From contig CAYGEN010000024.1 of assembly GCA_964348955.1 (NCBI GenBank), positions 1 through 11,388 of the forward strand: a DNA stretch of 11,388 nt. Direction: 5' to 3'. Positions 6,465 to 11,388 of this stretch are shown here, in pieces. The first letter of the stretch is position 1. Every line of letters starts with the position of its first letter. A model generated the notes under the pieces. That model did no database searches. It saw only the letters and a list, made by a program, of their open reading frames with translations, and was not told where the DNA came from. Source of the DNA: 2-01-FULL-51-21 sp964348955. GTDB lineage: Bacteria; Patescibacteriota; Minisyncoccia; Phycocordibacterales; 2-01-FULL-51-21. Position numbers and translations under genes: made by a program.

Positions 6465-6470
6465 AGAGGT

Positions 6471-6500
6471 ATGGCGAGTGGCGAATTGATAGATACTTGA
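6471..6500 (+). CDS. Possible leaderless 9-residue leader peptide
   Basis: ATG at 6471 lies six bases after the TAGAAT -10 box and opens MASGELIDT followed by TGA, 15 bases before the regulator start. The position matches leaderless initiation. A leader peptide that delivers ribosomes to, or tunes, the regulator gene is possible. Nothing but position supports translation. Confidence 0.25.
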   Translation: MASGELIDT

Positions 6501-6515
6501 AAATATGAAAATACA

Positions 6516-6791
6516 ATGAAAATAAAAACGTATCGAGAGCTTGAGCGGCTGGTGCGGGGTTTTTCCAACCATCGGCGCATCCAGATTTTGGAGTTGCTAA
6601 GAAAATCCCCCGAACTTTCTGTGGACGAAGTTGCCGACAAACTTTCCATTAACATCAAGACTGCCTCGGATCACATTCGCCGGTTGGCGATTGCGGGGCT
6701 TGTGCTGAAACGGAACGAAGGAAATGCCGTCCGCCACAAGCTCACCGACCGCGCTCAATCTATTCTGGTGTTCTTGAGAACATTAGAATAG
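6516..6791 (+). CDS. ArsR-like winged-helix transcriptional regulator
   Basis: A 91-residue DNA-binding protein with almost nothing beyond the winged-helix fold. SNHRRIQILELLRKSPELS is the first helical part. VDEVADKLSINIKTASDHIRRLAIAGLV (about 36-63) is the helix-turn-helix, with recognition helix near 47-60. LKRNEGNAVRHKLTD is the beta wing. The layout is that of ArsR-type dimeric repressors, but no cysteine occurs, so classical thiol metal sensing is unlikely and the signal is unknown. No Shine-Dalgarno precedes the ATG at 6516. A 34-bp palindrome covers the promoter, and a related palindrome overlaps the last codons and stop. This points to autorepression and possibly control of rsmI downstream. 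Confidence 0.85.
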   Translation: MKIKTYRELERLVRGFSNHRRIQILELLRKSPELSVDEVADKLSINIKTASDHIRRLAIAGLVLKRNEGNAVRHKLTDRAQSILVFLRTLE

Positions 6792-6792
6792 A
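6759..6792 (+). promoter_or_regulatory. Second operator-like palindrome, or intrinsic terminator
   Basis: TCTATTCT and TGTTCT on the left mirror AGAACA and AGAATAGA on the right around a central TG; only two positions per arm fail to pair. Aligned on the centre with 6429-6462, 23 of 34 bases agree, including TTCTTGAGAA in the middle and TCTAT/ATAGA at the ends. It overlaps the regulator stop (6789-6791) and is followed by T6, so it could also act as a low-GC terminator. Its centre lies about 37 bases before the inferred rsmI transcription start. Confidence 0.6.
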
Positions 6793-6797
6793 TTTTT

Positions 6798-6806
6798 TGG
6801 TATCTT
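6798..6806 (+). promoter_or_regulatory. Extended -10 promoter for rsmI
   Basis: TGGTATCTT matches the extended form TGn plus a -10 hexamer (TATCTT, 6801-6806). Transcription would start near 6813. No good -35 is present, as is usual for extended -10 promoters. The palindrome at 6759-6792 would cover the -35 region. Confidence 0.4.
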
Positions 6807-6849
6807 GGGATGTAGGCACGTTTGGATGGTAAAAGTTGGTAAAAGAAGT

Positions 6850-7545
6850 ATGGGCACGTTATATATTGTTGCAACGCCGATTGGGAACCTGGAGGATATT
6901 ACGCTTCGGGCAATTCGCGTACTCAAAGAAGTGGATGTGATTTTGTGCGAGGACACGCGGCAGACTATAAAACTTTTGGTGCGCAACGGTATCACCAACA
7001 AACAACTTTCAACTTACAACGAACGGCAAAGCAGTGTCGCGCTTAAGAAAATTTTTGGCTGGTTTGAGGAAGGGAAGAATATTGCACTTGTGTCTGATGC
7101 CGGGACGCCCGGGATTTCCGACCCGGGCTCGTATCTCGTTGCACAGGTGCGCGAACACTTTAGCGAGCCAGCCGGCGAAATTTCTATTGTCCCGATACCG
7201 GGACCTTCTTCCGCTATTGCCGCGCTCTCGGCGAGCGGTTTTCCGGCGTCCGACTTTCTCTTCCTCGGCTTTCTGCCGCATAAGAAGGGAAGGGAAACGC
7301 TGTTTAAAGAAATCGCCGCGTCAAGACGCACCGCCGTCTTTTACGAGTCGCCGCATCGAATTTTGAAGACGCTCGAGTCGCTGAAGATACACTTGTCGCC
7401 GGAGCGGCAGATGTGCGTTGCCCGTGAGCTCACGAAGGTGCACGAGGAGTTGCGTTTCGGTACGGCCGCCGAGCTGGCGGCGCATTTCGCAGGCCATCTA
7501 GAGACGGTGCGCGGGGAGTTTGTGGTGGTTGTGTCCGGGGCCTGA
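6850..7545 (+). CDS. rsmI: 16S rRNA 2'-O-ribose C1402 methyltransferase (RsmI)
   Basis: SAM-dependent methyltransferase of the tetrapyrrole-methylase fold that 2'-O-methylates C1402 in the 16S rRNA decoding centre. MGTLYIVATPIGNLEDITLR at the N-terminus, CEDTRQT, SDAGTPGISDPGSYL, VPIPGPSSAIAALSASG, FLPHKKGRE, FYESPHRI and CVARELTKVHEE are all diagnostic. At 231 aa it stops right after RGEFVVVVSG, so the C-terminal extension of about 50 residues found in longer homologues such as the E. coli enzyme is absent while the catalytic fold is intact. The ATG at 6850 is chosen because homology starts there; the ATG at 6826 would add eight residues. Neither has a clear Shine-Dalgarno. The TGA stop lies in the loop of the terminator hairpin. 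Confidence 0.93.
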   Translation: MGTLYIVATPIGNLEDITLRAIRVLKEVDVILCEDTRQTIKLLVRNGITNKQLSTYNERQSSVALKKIFGWFEEGKNIALVSDAGTPGISDPGSYLVAQVREHFSEPAGEISIVPIPGPSSAIAALSASGFPASDFLFLGFLPHKKGRETLFKEIAASRRTAVFYESPHRILKTLESLKIHLSPERQMCVARELTKVHEELRFGTAAELAAHFAGHLETVRGEFVVVVSGA

Positions 7546-7562
7546 CGCGCCCCGGTGTTTTT
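7535..7562 (+). terminator. rsmI terminator, overlapping the stop codon
   Basis: CCGGGGC (7535-7541) pairs with GCCCCGG (7549-7555) around a seven-base loop, followed by TGTTTTT. The rsmI TGA (7543-7545) is in the loop, so a terminating ribosome would cover the stem and could affect its folding. Confidence 0.8.
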
Positions 7563-7589
7563 GCGCGGGAAAGAGAGGCGGGGTATACT
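7561..7589 (+). promoter_or_regulatory. Promoter of the leaderless gene at 7596
   Basis: TTGCGC (7561-7566), a 17-base spacer and TATACT (7584-7589). The ATG is six bases past the -10 box, so the mRNA should begin at or very near the start codon. No Shine-Dalgarno is present. Confidence 0.6.
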
Positions 7590-7595
7590 GCTCTC

Positions 7596-7820
7596 ATGTC
7601 AAAAGAATCAACGGTCATGTTTCTTGGTATTGTCGTCGCGCTTGCGCAATTTTCCGGCCTTCCTTCGTCTTGGAAAAATTGGATATTTTTTATATGCGGC
7701 GCCGCAATTGCGGTCATTGCTTTTCTCCTTCGGCGGGGGCGGTCACTCACTATTTCTTCTATCTCTGAAGAGCGGCGCACCGACGTGTATGCGCAAAACA
7801 GCATGTCGGGGACACGCTAA
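7596..7820 (+). CDS. Small two-TM membrane protein (74 aa)
   Basis: I can give no function. The protein has two hydrophobic stretches, about residues 6-22 (VMFLGIVVALAQFSGL) and 27-46 (NWIFFICGAAIAVIAFLL), joined by the short turn PSSWK. RRGR follows the second segment and a polar tail of about 28 residues ends the protein. By the positive-inside rule the tail should be cytoplasmic, making a hairpin with both ends inside. The start is supported by the promoter six bases upstream. Its stop is 15 bases before the next start, so it probably forms an operon with the DUF4015-like gene. Confidence 0.7.
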   Translation: MSKESTVMFLGIVVALAQFSGLPSSWKNWIFFICGAAIAVIAFLLRRGRSLTISSISEERRTDVYAQNSMSGTR

Positions 7821-7835
7821 TCTGCGTACACGGCT

Positions 7836-9113
7836 ATGTCCTCCTCAAAACGGCATCCGGTACTCCGCCGCCTCGCTCCTGTTTCTTGGGGAGTTATTGG
7901 CATTGGCGCTTTTGTCGGGATGTATTTCGGCGTACCTCTGGTTGCGCCCATGGTCTATGATGCCGGCGGCGTGCAGCATGCCGCGGCCGTAATAGGCGAG
8001 TCGGCGCTTCCCGTAGTCATGCATCTCAAAACGCCCGAGCCGGTGCGCGGCATTTATATGTCGCAGTGCGTTGTCGGCACGCCGTCCTTGCGAGAAAGCC
8101 TCGTAGATCTCGTCAAACAAACCGAACTCAATACCATCATCATTGACATCAAAGATTACAGCGGCACCATTTCATTCAAAACAGGCAACCCGCTTTTTGC
8201 TGGCGCTGAAATTACCATGTGCGGCGCACGCGACATGAAAGAATTTATAGAAACGCTTCACCGAGAAGGAATTTACGTGGTCGGTCGTATTACGGTATTC
8301 CAAGACCCGTATTACACGTCACTTCACCCGGACATGGCAGTGCGGCGCGCGAGCGACCACGAGGCCGTGTGGAAGGACCATAAGGGTCTCGCGTTCGTTG
8401 ATGTCGGGGCGAAGCCTTTTTGGGATTATATTATTGTGTTGGCGAAAGAGTCTTATGCGATAGGTTTTGACGAGCTCAACTTTGATTACGTTCGCTATCC
8501 TTCTGACGGCAATATGGCAGACGCGTACTACGCTCATAGCGGAGGGGAAATAAAGGCCGTTATGCTTGAAAAATTTTTCTCGTACTTGAGCTCATCGCTA
8601 AAGTCAGCCGATGCAAAAGACATTCCCGTGCTTTCTGCGGACCTCTTCGGCATGACGACGACCAATGAAGACGATTTGAATATCGGCCAAGTGCTTGAAC
8701 GCGCGCTTCCGTATTTTGACTACATTGCGCCGATGGTGTACCCGTCGCATTACCCGAAGGGTTTCAACGGTTACGCGAATGTTAATGCGCATTCGTACGA
8801 TATTGTGCATTACGCGCTTGAACGCGCCGTTATGCGCACCACGGCGACCAGCACAAGGGTTGCGATTCTTGGCGCGACGCCCATTGCTTCCACGACGCCG
8901 CAACTCTACGAGAAGCCGTCATACGCCGCTTCTAAAATTCGCCCATGGCTCCAGAGTTTTGACTACCCGGTTACCTATACGCCAGAGATGGTGGAAGCCC
9001 AAATACGCGCGGCGGAGGACGCCGGCCTCACGAGCTACCTCATGTGGGACGCGGCGAATAAGTATCGTTCTCTTCGCGAGTTGCTTTTCTCACCAACGGT
9101 TTCCGACGAGTAG
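7836..9113 (+). CDS. Membrane-anchored DUF4015-type glycoside-hydrolase-like protein
   Basis: A 425-residue protein with a basic N-terminus (KRHPVLRR), a hydrophobic segment at about 15-40 acting as signal anchor, and a large extracytoplasmic domain. From VRGIYMS (70 on) it follows the DUF4015 putative glycoside-hydrolase barrel: ELNTIIIDIKDYSG (about 97-110), EGIYVVGRITVFQDP, HPDMAVR, VWKDHKGLAFVD, FWDYIIVLAKE, GFDELNFDYVRYPSDG (210-225) and FDYIAPMVYPSHY. The acidic residues of IDIKD and FDELNFDYVR are the likely active-site candidates. The substrate is unknown; a role on cell-surface or host glycans is inference. No signal peptidase site is evident, so it probably stays membrane-bound. It follows the two-TM gene by 15 bases with no Shine-Dalgarno. 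No terminator is obvious after its TAG. Confidence 0.8.
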   Translation: MSSSKRHPVLRRLAPVSWGVIGIGAFVGMYFGVPLVAPMVYDAGGVQHAAAVIGESALPVVMHLKTPEPVRGIYMSQCVVGTPSLRESLVDLVKQTELNTIIIDIKDYSGTISFKTGNPLFAGAEITMCGARDMKEFIETLHREGIYVVGRITVFQDPYYTSLHPDMAVRRASDHEAVWKDHKGLAFVDVGAKPFWDYIIVLAKESYAIGFDELNFDYVRYPSDGNMADAYYAHSGGEIKAVMLEKFFSYLSSSLKSADAKDIPVLSADLFGMTTTNEDDLNIGQVLERALPYFDYIAPMVYPSHYPKGFNGYANVNAHSYDIVHYALERAVMRTTATSTRVAILGATPIASTTPQLYEKPSYAASKIRPWLQSFDYPVTYTPEMVEAQIRAAEDAGLTSYLMWDAANKYRSLRELLFSPTVSDE

Positions 9114-9147
9114 CGTGGCTAGAATCTTTCTTCTTGGCTTCTCGGTC

Positions 9148-9176
9148 TTGAATAGTTTTTTTGCGTGGCTTATACT
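9148..9176 (+). promoter_or_regulatory. Consensus promoter of the small transcript
   Basis: TTGAAT (9148-9153), an exact 17-base spacer and TATACT (9171-9176). This is the best full -35/-10 pair in the window. Transcription should begin near 9183. Confidence 0.7.
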
Positions 9177-9196
9177 GAAAGGAGTTTTGGCGGCAC

Positions 9197-9256
9197 ATGG
9201 AGTTGATGAATCTTGGGCGTTATGTTTTCAGAGCGCACTACTCCGAAAGGAGGTGA
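9197..9256 (+). CDS. Possible 19-codon ORF in the small transcript
   Basis: ATG at 9197 opens MELMNLGRYVFRAHYSERR and stops at TGA 9254-9256, so the last codons AGG AGG TGA are the Shine-Dalgarno-like core itself. The peptide is basic at its end and has no known motif. AAAGGAG at 9178-9184 is probably upstream of the transcription start. Translation is uncertain; the frame may be chance. Confidence 0.22.
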   Translation: MELMNLGRYVFRAHYSERR

Positions 9257-9316
9257 CCCGGCATCTCGGCACGCAAAAGCATGCCGCCGACAATTATCGT
9301 ATAGCAACTAATCCTG

Positions 9317-9342
9317 CCTGCCTCCTTGGGCAGGTTTTTTTT
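9317..9342 (+). terminator. Strong intrinsic terminator of the small transcript
   Basis: CCTGCC (9317-9322) pairs with GGCAGG (9329-9334) around a six-base loop, followed by eight T (9335-9342). A second CCTGCC at 9313-9318 offers a shifted alternative pairing. Confidence 0.85.
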
Positions 9343-9399
9343 GACGCAAGGATACTACCGCTGTTTGCGGCAGGTAATGCCAAAATGCGGCGGCGCGAG

Positions 9400-9405
9400 T
9401 ATACT
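9400..9405 (+). promoter_or_regulatory. -10 box of the leaderless ATPase gene
   Basis: TATACT, in the context GAGTATACTAAA, lies seven bases before the ATG at 9413, so the mRNA should be leaderless or nearly so. No good -35 is seen and there is no Shine-Dalgarno. Confidence 0.55.
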
Positions 9406-9412
9406 AAAACCT

Positions 9413-11388
9413 ATGGCAGAACCCATTACCAAAAATGAAGTTGGCGCCGCCTCGTGGATGTCAGACGAGGAGCGTATCACCTATTTTGCGATGACGGACG
9501 CGCGCAATAAGCGCGTACCCTTTGGCATTAAGTCAAAAGACCGCACTAAGCATTTCTATGTCATCGGGAAAACCGGCATGGGCAAGTCAACCTTGCTTGA
9601 AAACATGGCGGTGCAAGATATCAAAAACGGCGAGGGTCTTGCGTTTCTCGACCCCCACGGCGCCACGGCGGAGAAGCTTCTTGATTATGTGCCGCCGGAG
9701 CGCATCAAGGATGTGCTCTATTTCGCGCCTTTTGATATGGAACACCCCATTGCGTTTAACGTGATGGAAGATGTGGGGCCGGATAAGCGGCATCTCGTGG
9801 TGAACGGTCTTATGAGCACCTTTGAGAAAATCTGGGTGGACGCATGGAGCGCGCGCATGGCCTACATTCTCCAAAATACCCTCCTCGCGCTTCTTGAGTT
9901 TCCGAACTCAACGCTCCTCGGCGTCAATCGCATGCTTTCCGACAAGGACTACCGCAAGGCGGTCGTTGCCAATGTTTCCGACCCCTCCGTGAGGTCGTTT
10001 TGGATAGACGAGTTCGGCAAATACACGGAGCGTTTTGCGGCGGAGGCAACGCCCGCCATTCAAAATAAAATCGGTCAGTTTACGTCAAATCCGCTCATCA
10101 GAAATATCATCGGCCAGCCAAAATCTTCCTTTGACCTGCGTACCATGATGGACGAGCGTAAAATCATTATCGTCAATTTATCCAAAGGGCGGGTCGGTGA
10201 GGGGAACGCAAATCTCTTGGGAAGCATGCTCATCACGCGCATGTATCTTGCCGCGATGTCGCGCGCTGACGCGAGTCAAGCGCAGATGCGGGGGCTCCCG
10301 AATTTCTATCTCTACGCGGACGAGTTTCAGTCTTTTGCCAATAAATCATTTGAAAACATTCTCTCCGAAGCGCGCAAGTACAAACTCAATCTTACTATTG
10401 CACACCAGTATGTGGAGCAAATGGAGGAAGAAATACAGGCGGCGGTATTCGGCAATGTCGGCACGACGGTGGCGTTTCGGGTAGGACCGCTCGACGCCGA
10501 GCTTTTGGAGAAAATTTTTATGCCGCAGTTCTCTGCGCAGGATTTGGTCAATCTTTCCTTTGCGCAGGTGTATCTCTCGCTCATGATTGACGGCGTTGGT
10601 TCGCCGCCGTTTTCAGCGACGACACTTCCACCCATTATGCCGCCGGAGATCTCATTTAGAAACCAAATTATTGAGTCGTCGCGGCGACAATTCGGACGTC
10701 CGCGCAGTGTGGTTGAAGAGGAAATTAAAAAGTGGCATGAGCCGACCACTTCTCCCGCTTCGGCGCCCGCGCCGCGCGCTCCCGAGCGCGTCCATCAACC
10801 AAATCCAAATCCCCACGTTGCGCCTCGGCCATCCTTCACGTCGCGGCCATTTTCACGCAGTGAGGGAGAGCGCCTCCGCCCTGAACAAGGGATGCTAACG
10901 AAAACGGAGCCGCCGCCCACGCCTCTGCCGCTTCCTCCGCTTCCTCCGCATCCTCTGCCGCGCCCCGCGTCGCTTCCACCTCCTTTGCCGGTACGCCAAG
11001 CGGAGTCCCGCCAAAATATAACGCCGGAAAAGAGAACGCCGGAAACGCCGGAAAGAGCGGAAGCAAAACAACGTGAGTGGCATACGAAACAAAATCCGCC
11101 GCAACCCGAGACGCAACCGTCGCGGGCATTTGCGCCCGCCGCTCTGGAGAAAAAAAGCGAGAGCGGAGATTTGCGTGCTTCACTTGCCGAAGTGCTTAAA
11201 AAAAGCCAGGCAAACAAAGTGCAGGATAAGCCAAAAGAAGCGACTCCCGAACACCGAGCACAGTTGCGCGCGGCGCTTGCGGATGTCCTCAAAGAACATA
11301 AAACTGCCGTGGGTACCGCCGTAGAAGGGTCGTCACCTTTGCCTAATAAAACGCCGCTTGTGCCGCCTTCTGCCGAGCTGCCTAAAAA
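9413..11388 (+). CDS. Type IV secretion/conjugation-type DNA-binding ATPase, partial
   Basis: An open frame of at least 658 residues with no stop before the window end; the 3' end is missing. HFYVIGKTGMGKSTLLENM gives the Walker A loop (52-60), and FLDPHGATAEKLL is the adjacent core strand. Walker B is FYLYADEFQSFA (about residue 303). ILSEARKYKLNLTIAHQY and FGNVGTTVAFRVGP follow, as in VirD4/TraG-like and DUF87-type ATPases of type IV secretion systems. Such hexameric motors couple ATP hydrolysis to DNA or protein translocation. No N-terminal membrane helix is visible, so it is probably a soluble motor. From about residue 443 the sequence turns low-complexity and proline-rich (LPLPPLPPHPLP), then Glu/Lys-rich, with a repeated LRASLAEVLKKS / LRAALADVLKEH motif near 587 and 618. 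The start is supported by the -10 box seven bases upstream. No pilus or relaxase genes are in view. Confidence 0.85.
   Translation, partial: MAEPITKNEVGAASWMSDEERITYFAMTDARNKRVPFGIKSKDRTKHFYVIGKTGMGKSTLLENMAVQDIKNGEGLAFLDPHGATAEKLLDYVPPERIKDVLYFAPFDMEHPIAFNVMEDVGPDKRHLVVNGLMSTFEKIWVDAWSARMAYILQNTLLALLEFPNSTLLGVNRMLSDKDYRKAVVANVSDPSVRSFWIDEFGKYTERFAAEATPAIQNKIGQFTSNPLIRNIIGQPKSSFDLRTMMDERKIIIVNLSKGRVGEGNANLLGSMLITRMYLAAMSRADASQAQMRGLPNFYLYADEFQSFANKSFENILSEARKYKLNLTIAHQYVEQMEEEIQAAVFGNVGTTVAFRVGPLDAELLEKIFMPQFSAQDLVNLSFAQVYLSLMIDGVGSPPFSATTLPPIMPPEISFRNQIIESSRRQFGRPRSVVEEEIKKWHEPTTSPASAPAPRAPERVHQPNPNPHVAPRPSFTSRPFSRSEGERLRPEQGMLTKTEPPPTPLPLPPLPPHPLPRPASLPPPLPVRQAESRQNITPEKRTPETPERAEAKQREWHTKQNPPQPETQPSRAFAPAALEKKSESGDLRASLAEVLKKSQANKVQDKPKEATPEHRAQLRAALADVLKEHKTAVGTAVEGSSPLPNKTPLVPPSAELPK

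Larger units (their letters stand above)
9183..9342 (+). ncRNA. Candidate structured small RNA of about 160 nt
   Basis: The unit is bounded by the promoter at 9148-9176 and the terminator at 9317-9342. Bases 9246-9256 read AAAGGAGGTGA, the exact complement of the usual 16S rRNA 3' end, and GGTGACC continues with one difference from the common GGTGATCC. This stretch sits in a hairpin, CTCC-GAAA-GGAG (9241-9252), extended by CAC/GTG (9236-9238/9253-9255) with a TA bulge. A second hairpin pairs CGGCAT (9260-9264 region) or CGGCACGC (9267-9274) with GCATGCCG (9279-9286). I do not recognise an RNA family. It may be a regulatory RNA, a leader with a tiny ORF, or a fragment related to antisense of the 16S tail. 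Confidence 0.45.
9114..9412. other. Gene-poor spacer holding a small transcription unit
   Basis: These 299 bases contain no large gene. They hold a consensus promoter (9148-9176), a structured stretch with a Shine-Dalgarno-like core (9241-9286), a strong terminator (9317-9342), and then the -10 box of the next gene (9400-9405). Bases 9114-9147 and 9343-9399 show nothing I can name beyond a weak GGCA/TGCC hairpin near 9370. Confidence 0.6.

Noticed and set aside
9236..9262. Minus-strand reading as the true 3' end of a 16S rRNA gene
   Set aside because: Only about 14 bases resemble the 16S tail, with one difference, and the sequence before it does not continue as the conserved helix 45 region.
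9281..9304. Seven-codon ORF MPPTIIV after the Shine-Dalgarno-like core at 9246-9256
   Set aside because: The ATG is about 25 bases past the core, too far for initiation, and is itself part of the CGGCACGC/GCATGCCG hairpin.
8695..9438. 247-residue plus-strand ORF overlapping the DUF4015-like gene and the small transcript
   Set aside because: Arg-rich shadow of the real frame. It reads through a strong terminator and the next promoter and has no family features.
10795..11292. 165-residue minus-strand ORF rich in Gly, Ser and Arg
   Set aside because: It is the complement of the proline-rich tail of the ATPase gene, where biased codons keep the opposite frame open. It has no start signals.
1..11388. 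CRISPR array, transposase or phage module
   Set aside because: No evenly spaced direct repeats, transposase or integrase motifs, or phage structural genes are visible. The only mobility hints are the tRNA 3' end duplications and the transfer-type ATPase.

Overview
The window looks like part of a small-genome bacterium of the Candidate Phyla Radiation, most likely Parcubacteria-like. This is inferred from four things: an RsmI protein that lacks the usual C-terminal extension, a membrane-anchored DUF4015-type glycoside-hydrolase-like protein, a histidine-kinase H-box of the form ATHKFRTPL, and several genes whose ATG lies 6-7 bases after a TATACT-like -10 box (leaderless transcription). No species can be named from the sequence alone.

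Layout. 1-74 is the 3' part of a tRNA-Leu-like gene (anticodon CAG) whose left side runs off the window and whose D arm looks abnormal. 55-209 holds three copies of its 3' end (direct, inverted, direct) that can form competing hairpins. 223-477 is a small minus-strand unit: a 64-residue hypothetical protein with a good Shine-Dalgarno and a strong terminator. 558-5111 is a plus-strand cell-envelope block: murD, an orphan membrane histidine kinase, murC and an NAD-dependent sugar epimerase. It closes at a terminator shared with the convergent M19 dipeptidase-like gene (minus, 5218-6219), which has lost several canonical metal ligands.

6220-7562 holds a divergent intergenic region, a winged-helix regulator and rsmI. 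A 34-bp near-perfect palindrome sits on the regulator promoter. A related 34-bp imperfect palindrome overlaps the regulator stop codon, just upstream of rsmI. This suggests a self-contained regulatory circuit. 7584-9113 is a leaderless two-TM small membrane protein followed by the DUF4015-like protein.

9114-9412 contains no large gene, but it carries a consensus promoter, a structured segment with an exact complement of the 16S rRNA 3' tail, and a strong terminator. Together these look like a transcript of about 160 nt, either a small RNA or a tiny ORF. 9413 to the window end is the start of a type IV secretion/conjugation-type ATPase with a long proline-rich tail, still open at the right edge.

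How the genes fit together: murC and murD make the peptidoglycan stem peptide, and the epimerase probably supplies a surface-sugar precursor. The kinase embedded among them may sense envelope state. RsmI modifies 16S rRNA. The terminal ATPase would power DNA or protein transfer or pilus-like machinery. Shine-Dalgarno-led genes (the two minus-strand genes) and leaderless genes (murD, 7596, 9413) coexist in the window.
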